A DNA stretch of 64,000 nt from Streptomyces broussonetiae (GTDB lineage Bacteria > Actinomycetota > Actinomycetes > Streptomycetales > Streptomycetaceae), in NCBI RefSeq assembly GCF_009796285.1, contig NZ_CP047020.1, positions 7,316,001-7,380,000 on the forward strand. Direction: 5' to 3'. Below are positions 8,151 through 16,254 of this stretch, piece by piece (position 1 is the first letter of the stretch; each line of letters opens with the position of its first letter). Below the pieces are notes generated by a model. It was not told the DNA's origin. It saw nothing but the letters and a program-made list of their open reading frames with translations, and did no database searches. The position numbers and the translations under genes are program-made.

Positions 8151-9335
8151 GTGGACGGGCAACAGGTGGTCGATCTGCGGGAGTTCGACGAGGCGCTCCG
8201 CGAGGATCCGCATCCGGTCTATGCCCGGCTGCGCCGGCAGGGTCCCGTGCACCGCGTCCGGTTCCCGGGCTGGGACGACGACGCCTGGCTGGTCGTCGGC
8301 TACGAGGCGGCGCGGGCGGCCCTCGCCGACCCCCGGCTGGCCAAGGACACCAGCAAGATCGGCGTGACCGTCATGGAGCGGGAGATGGTCGGCGATCACC
8401 TGCTGGCCACCGACCCGCCCCAGCACACCCGCCTGCGGGCCCTCGTCACGCGCGCGTTCACGATGCGCCGGGTCGAGCAGTTGCGCCCGCGGATCCAGCA
8501 GATCACCGACGATCTGCTGGACGAGATGCTCCCGGCGGGCCGCGCCGACCTCATCGGATCGCTCGCCTACCCGCTGCCCATCACCGTCATCTGCGAGCTG
8601 CTCGGCGTCCCGGACATGGACCGCGCGGAGTTCCGCAAGATGTCCACCGAGGTGGTCGCCCCGTCCGCCGCGCAGGGGGCGGACGACGCGGTCGTCCGCC
8701 TCGGCGCGTACCTCACCGAGCTGATCGAGGACAAGCGCTGCGCCGGCCCCACCGACGACCTGCTCAGCGACCTGCTCCGCACCACCGCCGAGGACGGCGA
8801 CCGGCTCTCCGCGCGGGAACTGCGCGGCATGGCCTTCCTGTTGCTGATCGCCGGCCACGAGACCACCGTCAACCTGATCGGCAACGGCATCCACGCCCTT
8901 TTGACCCACCCCGACCAACTCTCCGCCCTGCGCGGCGACATGGGGCTCCTGGACGGTGCCGTGGAGGAGATGCTGCGCTACGAGGGCCCGGTGCACACCG
9001 CCACGTACCGGTTCGCGGCCGAGCCCCTGGAGATCGCCGGCACGCCGATCGGGAAGGCCGACCATGTGGTGGTCGGCCTCACCGCCGCCCAGCGCGACGG
9101 CGGCCGCTTCGGTGACCCCGACCGCTTCGACATCCGCCGCGACACCCGGGGCCATCTCGCCTTCGGCCACGGCATCCACTTCTGCCTCGGTGCGCCGCTG
9201 GCCCGCCTGGAGGGCCGGATCGCCATCGGCGCCCTCCTGGAGCGCGCGCCCGGCCTCGCGCTCGACGGCACACCGGGAGCGTGGCTGCCGGGCCTGCTGA
9301 TGAGGGGGATGCGCAGCCTTCCGGTGCGCTGGTGA
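8151..9335 (+). CDS. Cytochrome P450
   Basis: Soluble bacterial P450 monooxygenase of 394 aa (CYP107-like by feel). It carries the I-helix motif LLIAGHETTVN, the ExxR motif in EEMLRYEGP, and the heme loop FGHGIHFCLGAPLARLE with cysteine ligand Cys345. DPPQHTRLRALVTRAFTMRR is the conserved C-helix region. The start is GTG 8151 with GGAAGGGG at 8138-8146. It follows the response regulator by 72 bp and may be co-transcribed or regulated by it. No ferredoxin gene is adjacent, so redox partners must come from elsewhere. The substrate cannot be predicted. Confidence 0.95.
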   Translation: MDGQQVVDLREFDEALREDPHPVYARLRRQGPVHRVRFPGWDDDAWLVVGYEAARAALADPRLAKDTSKIGVTVMEREMVGDHLLATDPPQHTRLRALVTRAFTMRRVEQLRPRIQQITDDLLDEMLPAGRADLIGSLAYPLPITVICELLGVPDMDRAEFRKMSTEVVAPSAAQGADDAVVRLGAYLTELIEDKRCAGPTDDLLSDLLRTTAEDGDRLSARELRGMAFLLLIAGHETTVNLIGNGIHALLTHPDQLSALRGDMGLLDGAVEEMLRYEGPVHTATYRFAAEPLEIAGTPIGKADHVVVGLTAAQRDGGRFGDPDRFDIRRDTRGHLAFGHGIHFCLGAPLARLEGRIAIGALLERAPGLALDGTPGAWLPGLLMRGMRSLPVRW

Positions 9336-9394
9336 GCGGCCCCTGACCCGGGGTGTGGGCGGCCCACGGGATGCGTCGTGCGCAGGCCCCGCCC

Positions 9395-10417
9395 TCAGCC
9401 GTACGACGGCTGCACCCGGTCCGGGATCTCCGCGAGGGCCACCGGGCGCCGCTCCCGCCGGGAGATCTCACAGGCCTCGGCGATCCGCAGCGCCTGCAGG
9501 GCCTCGCGGCCGTCGCACGGGTTGGGCCGCTCGCCGCGCACCACCTCGACGAAGGCGTTCAGCTCGGCTTCGTAGGCGGGCCCGAAGCGCTCCAGGAAGC
9601 CCGTCCACGGCTTGTCCGCGGGCGGCGGCCCGGTCGGCTCGGTGGATGCGAGCGGCGTACGGTCGTCCAGGCCGACCACCGCCGTGTCCCGCTCCCCGGC
9701 CAACTCCATGCGGACGTCGTAACCGGCGCCGTTCAGACGGGTCGCGCTCGCCGTGGCCAGCGTGCCGTCGTCCAGGGTGAGCAGGGCCGCGCCGGTGTCC
9801 ACGTCACCGGCCTCGCGGAACATCACGGGCCCGGCGTCCGAACCTGCGGCGTACACGTCGGCCACCTCACGCCCCGTCACCCAGCGCAGTATGTCGAAGT
9901 CGTGGATCAGTGTGTCCCGGAACAGCCCACCGGACAGCGGCAGCCACTCGGCCGGGGGAGGGGACTGGTCGCAGGTCATCGCCCGTACGGTGTGCAGCCG
10001 CCCGAGCCGTCCCGAGCGCACCGCCTCGCGGGCGCCGGCGTACCCCGCGTCGAAGCGCCGCTGGAACCCCATCTGCAGGACCGTTCCGGCCGACTCCACC
10101 TCGGTGAGGGCCTGCAGCGTGCCGGGCAGGTCGAGCGCGATCGGCTTCTCGCAGAAGACCGGCAGGCCCGAACGGGCCGCCCGGCCGATCAGTTCGGCGT
10201 GCGCCGCGGTCGCGGTGGTGATCACCACCGCGTCCACGCCCCAGGTGAAGATCTCGTCCACCCCGGGAGCCGCCGTCTCGCCCAGCCGGTGCGCCAGTTC
10301 CTGCGCCCGCGCCGGATCCGTGTCCGTGAGGATCAGCGAGCCGACCTCTCGGTGGCGGCTGAGCGTTCTCGCGTGAAGGGTGCCGATGCGGCCCGTACCG
10401 ATGACCCCGATGCGCAT
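9395..10417 (-). CDS. Gfo/Idh/MocA-family oxidoreductase, inositol 2-dehydrogenase-like
   Basis: NAD(P)-dependent dehydrogenase, 340 aa, most like IolG (myo-inositol to scyllo-inosose). The Rossmann motif GVIGTGRIGTLHA is at the N-terminus. The catalytic Lys is in FCEKPIALD near residue 95, and RDTLIHDFDILRWVTG carries the conserved Asp/His. MRIGVIG at 10417 is the conserved start; an upstream in-frame extension to 10483 is not conserved. It is divergent from the GntR gene, and the palindrome at 10458-10470 lies between the two starts. Joint control with the downstream ABC/ROK genes is therefore likely. The exact polyol or sugar substrate is inference. Confidence 0.85.
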   Translation of the reverse strand: MRIGVIGTGRIGTLHARTLSRHREVGSLILTDTDPARAQELAHRLGETAAPGVDEIFTWGVDAVVITTATAAHAELIGRAARSGLPVFCEKPIALDLPGTLQALTEVESAGTVLQMGFQRRFDAGYAGAREAVRSGRLGRLHTVRAMTCDQSPPPAEWLPLSGGLFRDTLIHDFDILRWVTGREVADVYAAGSDAGPVMFREAGDVDTGAALLTLDDGTLATASATRLNGAGYDVRMELAGERDTAVVGLDDRTPLASTEPTGPPPADKPWTGFLERFGPAYEAELNAFVEVVRGERPNPCDGREALQALRIAEACEISRRERRPVALAEIPDRVQPSYG

Positions 10418-10457
10418 GGAAACAAAGTGAGGGCGGACCCCTGGCGCTGTCAATGCA

Positions 10458-10470
10458 AATGTCCGGACAA
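10458..10470 (+). promoter_or_regulatory. Operator copy 1, AATGTCCGGACAA
   Basis: The perfect palindrome TGTCCGGACA (10460-10469) lies in the divergent region between the dehydrogenase and the GntR gene. The same 13-mer recurs at 11308-11320 before the ABC operon. That is the expected pattern for the autoregulating GntR protein encoded between them. Confidence 0.75.
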
Positions 10471-10520
10471 TCGGACTACACAACTTCCCGTCAACCCGTC
10501 ACACGGCTACGCTCGAGCCC

Positions 10521-11285
10521 GTGCCGAAACCAGATGTGGACCCGACCGTCGCGCTCGACCTCCGTGTCGACCGCAGTTCACCGGTGCCGTTGTACTTTCA
10601 GCTCTCCCAGCAGCTGGAGGCTGCGATCGAGCACGGCAGCCTCACCCCGGGCAGCCTGCTGGGCAACGAGATCGAGCTGGCCGCACGGCTCGGCCTGTCC
10701 CGGCCGACCGTCCGCCAGGCCATCCAGTCCCTGGTCGACAAGGGGCTCCTCGTGCGCCGCAGAGGCGTCGGCACGCAGGTCGTGCACAGCCAGGTCAAGC
10801 GCCCGCTGGAGCTGAGCAGCCTCTACGACGACCTGGAGGCGGCCGGCCAGCGGCCCGCGACCAAGGTGCTGGTCAACACCGTCGTGCCGGCCTCCGCCGC
10901 GGTCGCGGCCGCGCTCGGTGTCACCGAGGGCGCCGAGGTGCACCGCATCGAACGGCTGCGCCTTGCGCACGGTGAGCCGATGGCGTACCTGGTCAACCAT
11001 CTCCCGACCGGGCTGCTCGACCTGGACACCGGCCAGCTGGAGGCCACCGGCCTGTACCGGCTGATGCGTGCCGCCGGGATCACCCTGCACAGCGCGCGGC
11101 AGTCCATCGGGGCCCGCGGCGCCACGGCCGCCGAGGCCGAGCGGCTCGCCGAGACCGAAGGCGCCCCGCTGCTCACCATGCAGCGCACCACGTTCGACGA
11201 CACCGGCCGGGCGGTCGAGTTCGGCGACCACACCTACCGTCCGAGCCGTTACTCCTTCGAGTTCCAGTTGCTCGTACGGCCGTGA
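10521..11285 (+). CDS. GntR-family (HutC/UTRA) transcriptional regulator
   Basis: Repressor-type regulator, 254 aa. The N-terminal winged helix (about residues 18-85; LPLYFQLSQQLE-like PVPLYFQLSQQLEAAI, then GNEIELAARLGLSRPTVRQAI) is followed by a UTRA ligand-binding domain (about 100-245, VHRIERLRLAHGEPMAYL). The start is GTG 10521, about 7 bases after a TACGCT -10-like element, so probably leaderless. Its own upstream region and that of the ABC operon share the TGTCCGGACA palindrome. The effector is probably the imported polyol or a phosphorylated derivative; that is inference. Confidence 0.92.
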   Translation: MPKPDVDPTVALDLRVDRSSPVPLYFQLSQQLEAAIEHGSLTPGSLLGNEIELAARLGLSRPTVRQAIQSLVDKGLLVRRRGVGTQVVHSQVKRPLELSSLYDDLEAAGQRPATKVLVNTVVPASAAVAAALGVTEGAEVHRIERLRLAHGEPMAYLVNHLPTGLLDLDTGQLEATGLYRLMRAAGITLHSARQSIGARGATAAEAERLAETEGAPLLTMQRTTFDDTGRAVEFGDHTYRPSRYSFEFQLLVRP

Positions 11286-11307
11286 CGGAGGACTCCGGAT
11301 TCGTCGC

Positions 11308-11320
11308 AATGTCCGGACAA
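11308..11320 (+). promoter_or_regulatory. Operator copy 2, AATGTCCGGACAA
   Basis: Second exact copy of the 13-mer containing TGTCCGGACA (11310-11319). It lies 23 bases after the GntR stop and 131 bases before the substrate-binding protein gene, placing it in the ABC operon promoter region. Confidence 0.75.
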
Positions 11321-11451
11321 GAGGACCGCTGGGCCACCCCCTGCCCTGTCATGAGTGTTCACGGTGTTCGATACTGGAGTATTTGGGGCCGCTGAAGACT
11401 GATCGCCGGCCCCTTCCGTACGTATGAACACGGCAAGAAGGGCACGGCCTC

Positions 11452-12456
11452 GTGGCACGGTTTCGGACCTGGGCAGTCATCGCGCTGACAGGGGCACTTT
11501 CGCTGTCTCTGGGGGCGTGCAGCAGCACCGGCGGCAAGCGGGCCGAGGACGCCCGCAACGCCGCGGCGGCCCAGGGCAGGGCGGCGGTGAACACCCCGCG
11601 CTGGACCTTCGCGATGATCACCCACTCCGGAGACGGTGACACCTTCTGGGACATCGTGCAGAACGGGGCCAAGCAGGCCGCCGTCAAGGACAACATCAAC
11701 TTCCTGTACTCGCACGACGACGATGCCCAGCAGCAGGCGCAGCTGGTGGATGCCGCCGTGGACAAGAAGGTCGACGGCATCATCCTCACCCTCGCCAAGC
11801 CTGACGCCATGAAGGCCGCCGTGGCCCGTGCCGAGAAGGCGGGCATCCCGGTGATCACGGTCAACTCCGGCTCCGAGGAGTCCAAGGCCTTCGGCGCCCT
11901 GGCCCACATCGGCCAGGACGAGACCATCGCCGGCGAGGCCGTCGGCGACGAGCTGAACAAGCGCGGGAAGAAGAAGGCCCTGTGCGTCCTGCACGAGCAG
12001 GGCAACGTCGGGCACGAGCAGCGCTGCGACGGCGTCGCCAAGACCTTCCGCGGCACGCTCCAGAAGCTGTACGTCAACGGCACCAACATGCCCGACGTGC
12101 AGTCCGCGATCGAGGCCAAGCTCCAGGCCGACAGGTCCATCGACTCCGTCGTCACCCTCGGCGCCCCCTACGCCGACACCGCCGTGAAGGCGAAGGGCGA
12201 CGCGGGCAGCAAGGCCGAGATCGACACCTTCGACCTCAATGCCCAGGTCGCCGCCGAGCTGAAGAGCGGCACCCTCGGCTTCGCCGTGGACCAGCAGCCG
12301 TACCTCCAGGGCTACGAGGCGGTCGACCTGCTGTGGGCCTACAAGTACAACGGCGACGTCCTCGGCGGCGGCAAGCCGGTGCTGACCGGTCCGCAGATCA
12401 TCACCAAGGACCAGGCCGCGGCGCTGGCCGAGTACACCGAGCGGGGCACCCGATGA
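11452..12456 (+). CDS. Sugar/polyol ABC transporter substrate-binding lipoprotein
   Basis: Periplasmic-binding-protein class I (RbsB/FrcB-like) lipoprotein, 334 aa, presenting sugar to the membrane permease. The signal peptide ends in a lipobox (LSLGAC, Cys near residue 23). Domain hallmarks are FWDIVQNGAKQAA, the VDGIILTLAKPDAM segment, AGIPVITVNSG, and the C-terminal LGFAVDQQPYLQGYEAVDLL, typical of ribose/fructose/inositol binders. GTG 11452 is preceded by AAGAAGGG (11435-11442). It is the first gene of a coupled operon with permease, ATPase and probably the ROK kinase. Confidence 0.93.
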   Translation: MARFRTWAVIALTGALSLSLGACSSTGGKRAEDARNAAAAQGRAAVNTPRWTFAMITHSGDGDTFWDIVQNGAKQAAVKDNINFLYSHDDDAQQQAQLVDAAVDKKVDGIILTLAKPDAMKAAVARAEKAGIPVITVNSGSEESKAFGALAHIGQDETIAGEAVGDELNKRGKKKALCVLHEQGNVGHEQRCDGVAKTFRGTLQKLYVNGTNMPDVQSAIEAKLQADRSIDSVVTLGAPYADTAVKAKGDAGSKAEIDTFDLNAQVAAELKSGTLGFAVDQQPYLQGYEAVDLLWAYKYNGDVLGGGKPVLTGPQIITKDQAAALAEYTERGTR

Positions 12457-13510
12457 GCGCGACCGTGGAAAAGACGGCCGACGAACCCCCGAAGACGGCT
12501 GACGAAAGGATTCTGCAGACCTCGCCGCTGAAGAAGCTGCTCTCCCGGCCGGAGCTGGGTTCGGTCGTCGGCGCGCTCGCCGTCTTCGTCTTCTTCGCCG
12601 TCGTCGCCGACGGCTTCCTCAACGCCTCCAGCCTCAGCACCGTCCTGTACGCCTCCTCGACCATCGGGATCATGGCCGTACCGGTGGCGCTGTTGATGAT
12701 CGGCGGCGAGTTCGACCTGTCGGCCGGTGTCCTCGTGACGTCCTCGGCGCTCATCTCCTCGATGTTCAGCTACCAGATGACGGCGAACACCTGGGTCGGC
12801 GTGGGCGTCTCCCTGCTGGTCACCCTGGCCGTCGGTGCCTTCAACGGGTTCATGCTCACCCGCACCAGGCTGCCCAGTTTCATCATCACCCTGGGCACGT
12901 TCCTGATGCTGACCGGCCTGAACCTCGGCTTCACCAAGCTGATCGACGGCACGGTGTCGACGAAGACCATCGGGGACATGGAGGGCTTCCCCTCCGCCCG
13001 CGCCGTCTTCGCCTCGACCCTCTCCATCGGCGGTGTCGACTTCAAGGTCACGATCCTGTGGTGGCTGGGCCTGGTCGCCCTCGCCTCCTGGATCCTGCTG
13101 CGCACCCGCGCCGGCAACTGGATCTTCGCCGTCGGCGGCAACCAGGACGCGGCCCGCGCGGTCGGCGTCCCGGTCGCGGCGACCAAGATCGGCCTCTACA
13201 TGGGCGTGGCGTTCGGCGCCTGGATCTCCGGCCAGCACCTGCTCTTCTCCTTCGACGCCGTCCAGTCCGGGGAGGGCGTCGGCAACGAGCTGATCTACAT
13301 CATCGCGGCCGTCATCGGCGGCTGCCTGATCACCGGCGGCTACGGCAGCGCGATCGGCTCCGCCGTGGGCGCGCTCCTCTTCGGCATGACGAGCAAGGGC
13401 ATCGTCTTCGCCGAGTGGAACCCGGACTGGTTCAAGTTCTTCCTCGGAGCGATGCTGCTCCTCGCGACCCTGCTCAACGCCTGGGTCAAGAAGCGCGCGG
13501 AGGCGACGGC

Positions 13511-13514
<4 letters not shown>
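12453..13514 (+). CDS. Sugar/polyol ABC transporter permease (RbsC/FrcC type)
   Basis: Membrane permease of the BPD_transp_2 family, 353 aa, with about eight to ten TM segments. It carries VALLMIGGEFDLSAGVLVT, typical of RbsC-type permeases, and a late cytoplasmic loop GGNQDAARAVGVPV, the likely contact to the ATPase. The ATG overlaps the binding-protein stop by four bases (ATGA). A polar N-terminal segment of about 35 residues precedes TM1. Confidence 0.93.
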
Positions 13515-14314
<800 letters not shown>

Positions 14315-14432
14315 AGGGGCGTGGGCAGCGACGCGATCGACCACGGACCACTCGCACCCGTCACCGATCGCGCCCCCGCCTGCCCTTCCCCGTACAGCAC
14401 GCTTACCGGCGGTGAGGCAGAATCGACGAACG

Positions 14433-15578
14433 ATGAGCACCTATCGCGACCTCACCGCCCCCATCGGCTCCCGCCGGGCCCCCGTGCTCCGGACGGTCGG
14501 CACCAGGGAACGCCGCTCCCACCTGACCGCACCGCGTGTCCCCACGGTGGGTATCGACATCGGCGGGACCAAGGTCATGGCGGGCGTCGTGGACGCCGAC
14601 GGCAACATCCTGGAGAAGCTCCGCGCGGAGACCCCGGACAAGTCCAAGAGCCCCCAGGTCGTCGAGGACACCATCGTCGAACTGGTCCTGGACCTGTCCG
14701 ACCGGCACGACGTGCACGCGGTCGGCATCGGCGCCGCCGGCTGGGTCGACGCCGACCGCAACCGCGTCCTGTTCGCCCCCCACCTGTCCTGGCGCAACGA
14801 ACCCCTGCGCGACCGCCTGAGCGGCAGGCTCTCCGTGCCGGTCCTCGTCGACAACGACGCCAACACCGCCGCCTGGGCCGAGTGGCGCTTCGGCGCCGGC
14901 CGCGGCGAGGACCACCTCGTGATGATCACGCTCGGTACCGGCATCGGCGGCGCCATCCTGGAGGACGGCCAGGTCAAGCGCGGAAAGTTCGGCGTCGCGG
15001 GCGAGTTCGGCCATATGCAGGTCGTGCCCGGCGGCCACCGCTGCCCGTGCGGCAACCGCGGCTGCTGGGAGCAGTACAGCTCCGGCAACGCCCTCGTCCG
15101 TGAGGCAAGGGAGCTGGCCGCCGCCGACTCCCCGGTGGCCTACGGGATCATCGAGCACGTCAAGGGCAACATCGGCGACATCACCGGCCCGATGATCACC
15201 GAGCTGGCCCGCGAGGGCGACGCCATGTGCATCGAACTGCTCCAGGACATCGGCCAGTGGCTCGGCGTCGGCATCGCCAACCTCGCCGCCGCCCTCGACC
15301 CGTCCTGCTTCGTGATCGGCGGCGGTGTCTCGGCCGCCGACGACCTGCTCATCAGCCCGGCCCGGGACGCCTTCAAGCGCCACCTCACCGGCCGTGGCTA
15401 CCGCCCCGAGGCCCGCATCACCCGCGCCCAGCTCGGCCCCGAGGCCGGCATGGTCGGCGCCGCCGACCTGGCCCGGCTGGTGGCCCGCCGGTTCCGCCGC
15501 GCCAAGCGCCGCCGGGTGGAGCGCTACGAGCGCTACGAACGCTACGCCCAGGTCCGCCGCGACCAGGACACCGCATGA
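14433..15578 (+). CDS. ROK-family sugar kinase, glucokinase-like
   Basis: ATP-dependent hexose kinase of the ROK family, 381 aa. The phosphate-binding motif VGIDIGGTKVMAGVVD starts near residue 42 after an N-terminal extension of about 40 residues. DNDANTAAWAEWRFGAG holds the catalytic Asp, followed by LGTGIGGAIL. The zinc motif is HRCPCGNRGCWEQ. The C-terminus is very basic and ends with the repeated ERYERYERY. It is a paralogue of Streptomyces GlkA rather than its orthologue. I prefer ATG 14433 (STYRDLTAPIG), with GTG 14412 as alternative. It presumably phosphorylates the imported sugar. Confidence 0.9.
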   Translation: MSTYRDLTAPIGSRRAPVLRTVGTRERRSHLTAPRVPTVGIDIGGTKVMAGVVDADGNILEKLRAETPDKSKSPQVVEDTIVELVLDLSDRHDVHAVGIGAAGWVDADRNRVLFAPHLSWRNEPLRDRLSGRLSVPVLVDNDANTAAWAEWRFGAGRGEDHLVMITLGTGIGGAILEDGQVKRGKFGVAGEFGHMQVVPGGHRCPCGNRGCWEQYSSGNALVREARELAAADSPVAYGIIEHVKGNIGDITGPMITELAREGDAMCIELLQDIGQWLGVGIANLAAALDPSCFVIGGGVSAADDLLISPARDAFKRHLTGRGYRPEARITRAQLGPEAGMVGAADLARLVARRFRRAKRRRVERYERYERYAQVRRDQDTA

Positions 15579-16156
15579 CCGCGGCGCTGCCCCGCCAGGC
15601 CGCTCCGCCGGACGAGCCGCGCCACCCGGTCGAGAACCCCCGGCACAAGGCGAAGCGCCGTGCGCTCACCCTGCTGATCATCGGCCTGCTCATCGGCATC
15701 CCGGCCGGCTACCTGGTGATCTCCGCCAACCAGAGCCGCAACAGCGGCAAGGACAAGGAGGCGAAGTACGCGGCGACCGGCCTGACCCCGCTCTGGCCGT
15801 CGAAGGTGCAGCGCCGCCTGTACCAGGTGACCGTTCCGCACCCCGCCGTCTCCGTCGCCTCCTACGAGACGAACAACTGGAAGACCAGCCGTCTCTATGT
15901 ACAGTTCCGCACCAACGCCGCGGGCCTGGACGCCTTCCTGGAGTCCATGGGCGCACGCCGGGAGGAGCTGAAGAGGGACGACATCGCCATCGGCGCCCGC
16001 GACCAGAAGGTCAGCGGCTGGCACTTCACCGGCACCGGCCCCTGGCTGGGGCTCACGCACGCGCAGAAGAACCCCGCACCCACTCAGGACGTGGTCGTGA
16101 ACATGTCCGACCCGAGCGCTCCGGCGGTGTACGTCGTCTCGCGCACCGTGCCGTGA
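15575..16156 (+). CDS. Single-pass membrane protein, function unknown
   Basis: Protein of 193 aa whose start overlaps the ROK kinase stop (ATGA), so translation is coupled. A Pro/Arg/Lys-rich cytoplasmic N-terminus is followed by one TM segment (about residues 30-50, LLIIGLLIGIPAGYLVI). An extracytoplasmic domain of about 140 residues follows (NWKTSRLYVQFRTNAAGLDAFLESMG; GWHFTGTGPWLGLTHA). No enzymatic motif is visible. Position suggests a link to the sugar operon, but such proteins also occur alone. Confidence 0.8.
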   Translation: MTAALPRQAAPPDEPRHPVENPRHKAKRRALTLLIIGLLIGIPAGYLVISANQSRNSGKDKEAKYAATGLTPLWPSKVQRRLYQVTVPHPAVSVASYETNNWKTSRLYVQFRTNAAGLDAFLESMGARREELKRDDIAIGARDQKVSGWHFTGTGPWLGLTHAQKNPAPTQDVVVNMSDPSAPAVYVVSRTVP

Positions 16157-16177
16157 CACCGGACCCCGGCCGGTGTC
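16155..16177 (+). terminator. Possible hairpin terminator after the sugar operon
   Basis: GACACCGG (16155-16162) pairs perfectly with CCGGTGTC (16170-16177) around a 7-base loop, immediately at the stop codon of the membrane protein gene. Additional G+C pairing around it is possible. Confidence 0.4.
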
Positions 16178-16254
16178 CGGGGCCGGTTGTCAGACCCCGC
16201 CCGTAGAGTCGAAGACGTCTGATCCGGCGCACGGGCGGGAGGTGGAAGGGACGT

